DNA of 64,000 nucleotides, taken from contig NZ_NOZR01000005.1 in NCBI RefSeq assembly GCF_002250655.1, forward strand, positions 124,001-188,000, read 5' to 3'. The DNA is from Mycolicibacterium sphagni. Lineage in GTDB: Bacteria; Actinomycetota; Actinomycetes; Mycobacteriales; Mycobacteriaceae. A model generated the notes under the pieces. The model was not told the DNA's origin, made no database searches, and saw nothing but the letters and a program-made list of their open reading frames with translations. Made by a program: the position numbers and the translations under genes. Below, in pieces: positions 60,284 through 64,000 of this stretch (positions are counted from its first letter, which is position 1; each line of letters starts with the position of its first letter).

Positions 60284-61402
60284 ATGGCGCAGAATCCCAA
60301 CCTCGCGGCGCTGTCCGCCGCCGGTGTGTCCGTCTGGCTCGATGACCTGTCCCGGACCCGGCTGCGGACCGGCAACCTGCAGGAGCTGATCGATACCCGC
60401 AGCGTGGTCGGTGTCACCACCAACCCGTCGATCTTCCAGGCGGCGCTCTCACACGGAGACGCCTACGACGCACAGGTTTCCGAGCTCGCCGAGCGCGGGG
60501 CCGACGTCGACGCCACGATCCGCACCGTCACCACCGACGACGTTCGCGAAGCCTGCGACGTGCTGCGTCCGCAGTGGGAGTCTTCCGACGGCATCGACGG
60601 GCGGGTGTCCATCGAGGTCGATCCCCGGTTGGCACACGACACCGACAAGACCGTGCTGCAAGCGATCGAGCTGTGGAAGATCGTCGATCGGCCCAACCTG
60701 CTGATCAAGATCCCCGCGACCAAGGCGGGCCTGCCGGCGATCACCGCGGTTCTGGCCGAGGGCATTTCAGTCAACGTGACGCTGATCTTCTCGGTGGAGC
60801 GGCACCGCGCGGTGATGGACGCCTACCTCGCCGGGCTCGAGGCAGCCAAGAACGCCGGCCACGACTTGTCCAAGATCCATTCGGTCGCTTCGTTTTTCGT
60901 GTCCCGGGTGGACACCGAGATCGACAAGCGGCTGGAGGCGATCGGATCCGAGGAGGCGCTGGCGCTGCGTGGGCAGGCCGGCGTGGCCAACGCTCGGCTG
61001 GCCTACGCCGCCTACGAAGAGGTGTTCGTCAGCGGTGACCGCTTCCGTGCCCTGGCCGACGCCGGTGCCCGGGTGCAGCGGCCGCTGTGGGCGTCCACCG
61101 GCGTCAAGAACCCCGACTACTCCGACACCCTCTACGTCACCGAGCTGGTCGCCCCGAACACGGTGAACACCATGCCGGAAAAGACAATTGACGCGGTGGC
61201 CGACCACGGTGTGGTCACCGGTGACACCATTTCCGGTACTGGTGCGGCGGCCCAGGAGGTGTTCGACAAGCTCTCTTCCGTCGGCATCGACCTGCCCGAC
61301 GTGTTCGTGGTCCTCGAGGATGAGGGCGTCGACAAGTTCGAGAAGTCCTGGCAAGAGCTACTCGACGCGACCCAAGAACAGCTCGACGCCGCAGCCAAAT
61401 GA
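60284..61402 (+). CDS. tal: Transaldolase
   Basis: 372 aa, the longer actinobacterial transaldolase type. TNPSIFQ near the N-terminus, active-site Lys in [16 protein letters not shown] (about residue 145), [12 protein letters not shown] and [20 protein letters not shown]. It transfers dihydroxyacetone units. ATG at 60284 with AGAGAGGCAACC upstream, 30 nt after tkt; its TGA overlaps the zwf ATG (ATGA). Confidence 0.97.
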   Translation: MAQNPNLAALSAAGVSVWLDDLSRTRLRTGNLQELIDTRSVVGVTTNPSIFQAALSHGDAYDAQVSELAERGADVDATIRTVTTDDVREACDVLRPQWESSDGIDGRVSIEVDPRLAHDTDKTVLQAIELWKIVDRPNLLIKIPATKAGLPAITAVLAEGISVNVTLIFSVERHRAVMDAYLAGLEAAKNAGHDLSKIHSVASFFVSRVDTEIDKRLEAIGSEEALALRGQAGVANARLAYAAYEEVFVSGDRFRALADAGARVQRPLWASTGVKNPDYSDTLYVTELVAPNTVNTMPEKTIDAVADHGVVTGDTISGTGAAAQEVFDKLSSVGIDLPDVFVVLEDEGVDKFEKSWQELLDATQEQLDAAAK

Positions 61403-62964
61403 CCGACCGCCCCGTACCCGGGCTGGTAGCGCCGGCTCCCGACAGCTGGCACAACCCGCTGCGCGACAAGCGGGACAAGCGGATGCCCAGGATTCCCGGG
61501 CCGTGCGCGGTGGTGATCTTCGGTGTCACCGGTGATCTCGCGCGCAAGAAGCTGATGCCGGCGATTTACGACCTGGCCAACCGCGGCCTGCTGCCGCCGT
61601 CGTTCTCGCTCGTGGGTTTCGCCCGGCGGGACTGGAAGGACGAGGATTTCGCCAAGATCGTCCACGACTCGGTGTGCCAGCACGCCCGCACCCCGTTCCG
61701 CCAGGAGGTGTGGGATCGGCTGGCCGAAGGGTTCCGCTTCGTCCAGGGCACCTTCGACGACCCGGCCTCGTTCACGCGGCTGGCCGAGACGCTGGAGAAG
61801 CTCGACGTCGAACGCGGCACCGGCGGCAATCACGCCTTCTACCTGTCGATTCCGCCGAATGCGTTCCCGGTGGTGTGCGAGGAGCTGAAGAAGTCCGAGC
61901 TCGCTCGCCAGCGGGAGGGCCGCTGGAGCCGAGTGGTGATCGAGAAGCCGTTCGGCCACGACCTGCAGAGCGCCATCGAGCTCAACAAAGTGGTCAACAG
62001 TGTCTTCCCCGAGGAATCGGTGTTCCGCATCGACCACTACCTCGGCAAGGAGACGGTGCAGAACATCCTGGCGCTGCGCTTCGCCAACGAGCTGTTCGAG
62101 CCGGTGTGGAACAGCCACTACGTCGACAGCGTCCAGATCACCATGGCCGAGGACATCGGCCTCGGTGGCCGGGGCGGCTACTACGACGGGATCGGAGCCG
62201 CGCGCGACGTCATCCAGAACCACCTGATCCAGCTGCTCGCGCTGACTGCGATGGAAGAGCCGGTCAGCTTCCATCCGCACGAGGTGACGGCCGAGAAGAT
62301 CAAGGTGCTGTCGGCGACGTCACTGGCCAAGCCCCTGGATCTGACCTCCTCGCGCGGCCAGTACACCGCGGGGTGGCAGGGAGGTGAGAAGGTCGTCGGC
62401 CTTCTCGACGAGGAGGGCTTCTCCAAGACCTCCACCACCGAAACGTTCGCGGCGATCACCCTTGATGTCGACACCCGGCGCTGGGCTGGTGTCCCGTTCT
62501 ATCTGCGGACCGGAAAGCGGTTGGGCCGCAGGGTCACCGAGATCGCGCTGCTGTTCAAGCGAGCACCGCACCTGCCGTTCGATGCGACGATGACCGAGGA
62601 ACTCGGCAAGAACGCACTGGTAATCCGCGTCCAGCCCGACGAGGGCATCACGCTGCGGTTCGGGTCCAAGGTTCCCGGCAGTGCGATGGAAGTCCGCGAC
62701 GTCAACATGGACTTCTCTTACGGATCGGCATTCGCCGAAGATTCGCCGGAAGCTTACGAACGATTGATCCTCGACGTGCTGCTCGGCGAACCGTCGCTGT
62801 TTCCGGTCAATGCCGAGGTCGAATTGTCTTGGGAGATACTCGATCCCGTGCTGGACTACTGGGCTGCCCACGGCAACCCCGACCCCTACGAGTCGGGCAC
62901 CTGGGGTCCGGACTCGGCGTTCGAGATGCTGCAGCGGTCCGGCCGGGAATGGAGGCGCCCGTGA
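61399..62964 (+). CDS. zwf: Glucose-6-phosphate 1-dehydrogenase
   Basis: 521 aa. NADP-site [20 protein letters not shown] near residue 40, substrate and catalytic RIDHYLGKE near 210, and [12 protein letters not shown] in the C-domain. First oxidative step of the pentose phosphate pathway. The 38-residue N-terminal extension ([20 protein letters not shown]...) is typical of Zwf2-like mycobacterial enzymes. The stop TGA at 62962-62964 is followed by an 11-codon MIRU-like frame before opcA. Confidence 0.97.
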   Translation: MTDRPVPGLVAPAPDSWHNPLRDKRDKRMPRIPGPCAVVIFGVTGDLARKKLMPAIYDLANRGLLPPSFSLVGFARRDWKDEDFAKIVHDSVCQHARTPFRQEVWDRLAEGFRFVQGTFDDPASFTRLAETLEKLDVERGTGGNHAFYLSIPPNAFPVVCEELKKSELARQREGRWSRVVIEKPFGHDLQSAIELNKVVNSVFPEESVFRIDHYLGKETVQNILALRFANELFEPVWNSHYVDSVQITMAEDIGLGGRGGYYDGIGAARDVIQNHLIQLLALTAMEEPVSFHPHEVTAEKIKVLSATSLAKPLDLTSSRGQYTAGWQGGEKVVGLLDEEGFSKTSTTETFAAITLDVDTRRWAGVPFYLRTGKRLGRRVTEIALLFKRAPHLPFDATMTEELGKNALVIRVQPDEGITLRFGSKVPGSAMEVRDVNMDFSYGSAFAEDSPEAYERLILDVLLGEPSLFPVNAEVELSWEILDPVLDYWAAHGNPDPYESGTWGPDSAFEMLQRSGREWRRP

Positions 62965-62999
62965 TGAGCGTCAGCGAAGAGCGGAGACAGCGGAAGTGA
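62964..62999 (+). repeat. Short intercistronic mini-ORF between zwf and opcA
   Basis: ATG at 62964 overlaps the zwf TGA (TGATG) and opens an 11-codon frame ([11 protein letters not shown]) whose TGA overlaps the opcA GTG (GTGA). The sequence starts ATGAGCG, as the 65-bp repeat unit does, and bridges two genes the same way. It may be a shortened or divergent MIRU-type unit. Confidence 0.5.
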
Positions 63000-63907
63000 T
63001 TGTCGATCTGCCTGACACGACGACCAATGACCTCAACAAGAAGATCACCGCGCTGCGCGAAGAGGGCGGGGCGATCACTTTGGGCCGGGTGCTGACGCTG
63101 GTCATCGCGCCTGACACCGAGGATCTGGTCGAGGACTCGATCGAGGCCGCGGTGTCGGCCAGCCGCGAACATCCCTGCCGCATCATCGTCGTCGTGCCCG
63201 ACGACCGGTTGGCCACCAGCGCGCGACTGGACGGCCAGTTGCGCGTGGGTGCCGATGCCGGGGCCGGCGAAGTCGTGGTGCTGCGTATCTCCGGGCCGCT
63301 GGCCAACCACGCCAATAGCGTGGTGCTGCCGTTCCTGCTGCCCGACACCCCGGTGGTGGCGTGGTGGCCGGGCACTGCCCCGGAGGTGCCGGCTGAGGAT
63401 CCGCTGGGCCGCTTGGCTATTCGACGACTCACCGATGCGACGTCCGCGGAGGATCCACTGGCGTCGATCAAGAGCCGGCTGCAGGGCTACACCGATGGTG
63501 ACACCGACCTCGCCTGGAGCCGGATTACCTACTGGCGGGCTTTGCTCGCTTCTGCGGTGGATCAGCCGCCCTACGAGCCGATCACGTCGGCCTTGATCTC
63601 GGGGCTGAAAGACGAACCGGCCCTGGACATTCTGGCGGGCTGGCTGGCCAGCCGCATCGACGGCACGGTAAAGCGCGCCGTCGGCGACCTCAAGGTCGAA
63701 CTGGTGCGCCCGACCGAGACGGTGACGTTGAGCCGCCCGCAGGAAGGGATCACCGCCACCCTCACCCGAACCGGGCACCCGGAGGCGCTGCTTCCGCTGC
63801 CGCGCAGAGAAACTCGCGAGTGCCTGGCCGAAGATCTGCGCCGGCTCGATGCCGACGAGATCTACCACGAGGCGCTGGCCGGAATCGACAAGGTGCAGTA
63901 CGTATGA
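62996..63907 (+). CDS. opcA: OpcA, G6PDH assembly/allosteric protein
   Basis: 303 aa from the GTG at 62996, the exact family length (Rv1446c 303 aa); an earlier open frame overlaps zwf. N-terminal MIVDLPDTTTNDLNKKI-type start, then AVSASREHPCRIIVVVPDD, LPFLLPDTPVVAWWPG near 115, and DLAWSRITYWRALLASAVDQPP near 165. OpcA joins and activates Zwf in actinobacteria and cyanobacteria. Couples to zwf through the mini-ORF and to pgl by ATGA overlap. Confidence 0.95.
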   Translation: MIVDLPDTTTNDLNKKITALREEGGAITLGRVLTLVIAPDTEDLVEDSIEAAVSASREHPCRIIVVVPDDRLATSARLDGQLRVGADAGAGEVVVLRISGPLANHANSVVLPFLLPDTPVVAWWPGTAPEVPAEDPLGRLAIRRLTDATSAEDPLASIKSRLQGYTDGDTDLAWSRITYWRALLASAVDQPPYEPITSALISGLKDEPALDILAGWLASRIDGTVKRAVGDLKVELVRPTETVTLSRPQEGITATLTRTGHPEALLPLPRRETRECLAEDLRRLDADEIYHEALAGIDKVQYV

Positions 63908-64000
63908 CGACGATCATCGAGACCTACCCCGACACAGAAGCTCTGGTCACCGCCGTCGGCGACCGCCTGGTCGGCGCGATCGCCGGCGCCATCACGGCTC
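63904..64000 (+). CDS. pgl: 6-phosphogluconolactonase, partial (cut by window end)
   Basis: Only the first 32 codons are inside the window (MTTIIETYPDTEALVTAVGD, then RLVGAIAGAITA). The short N-terminus and the place right after opcA, with ATGA overlap, identify it as pgl/devB (Rv1445c position). It hydrolyses 6-phosphogluconolactone. Identity rests mostly on context because the active-site region lies beyond 64000. Confidence 0.75.
   Translation, partial: MTTIIETYPDTEALVTAVGDRLVGAIAGAITA

Overview
The window is chromosomal DNA of a non-tuberculous, probably rapidly growing, mycobacterium (Mycobacterium/Mycolicibacterium). Evidence: high GC, GTG/TTG starts, many 1-4 nt stop/start overlaps, and long runs of gene order known from Mycobacterium tuberculosis (the Rv1445c-Rv1497 block, here reverse-complemented): opcA-zwf-tal-tkt, ctaB, qor, ctaA, mptB, sufR-sufBDCSUT, acn-acnR, ripA-ripB-moxR1, fabG1-inhA-hemH and mutA-mutB-meaB-lipL. 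No rRNA, tRNA, CRISPR array, insertion sequence or prophage was found.

Region 1 (1-14,481) is the accessory part: a surface-glycolipid locus resembling the lipooligosaccharide (LOS) pks5/papA4 loci of mycobacteria. It holds a Mas/Pks5-type polyketide synthase (2092 aa), a PapA acyltransferase, two tandem condensation/WS-DGAT-like acyltransferases, a Gap-type lipid-addressing membrane protein, a UGT-type glycosyltransferase, an HTH regulator paired with a multi-pass membrane protein, and a lone condensation-like C-terminal domain. Likely logic (inferred): the PKS builds methyl-branched acyl chains from methylmalonyl-CoA, the acyltransferases load them on a sugar head group, the UGT glycosylates, and Gap helps transport. 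A roughly 1 kb AT-richer gene-free leader (14,482-15,495) separates the PKS from lipL.

Region 2 (15,496-22,730) is the methylmalonyl-CoA mutase operon mutA-mutB-meaB-lipL plus a TVP38 membrane protein. Region 3 (22,723-34,356) holds a small accessory membrane segment bounded by a 16-bp direct repeat, the SPFH/NfeD pair, ferrochelatase, the FAS-II genes fabG1-inhA, the VWA/DUF58/MoxR1 module and the peptidoglycan hydrolases ripA-ripB. Upstream of ripA lies an array of 9-bp-spaced GTCACA motifs (MtrA-like boxes).

Region 4 (34,547-44,231) holds aconitase with its TetR repressor and a site that fits the AcnR motif, an ABC-F protein, a crotonase, a thioredoxin, and an accessory insert (Old Yellow Enzyme plus two unknown genes). 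Region 5 (44,241-50,462) is the Suf Fe-S cluster operon under SufR; SufB is intein-free and a SufR-type operator overlaps the sufR start. Region 6 (50,540-57,916) holds mptB, an ABC exporter carrying a tandem 65-bp MIRU-like repeat at its stop/start overlap, heme A synthesis (ctaA, ctaB), an ATP-grasp protein and a quinone reductase. Region 7 (58,160-64,000) is the pentose phosphate operon tkt-tal-zwf-opcA-pgl; pgl is cut by the window end.
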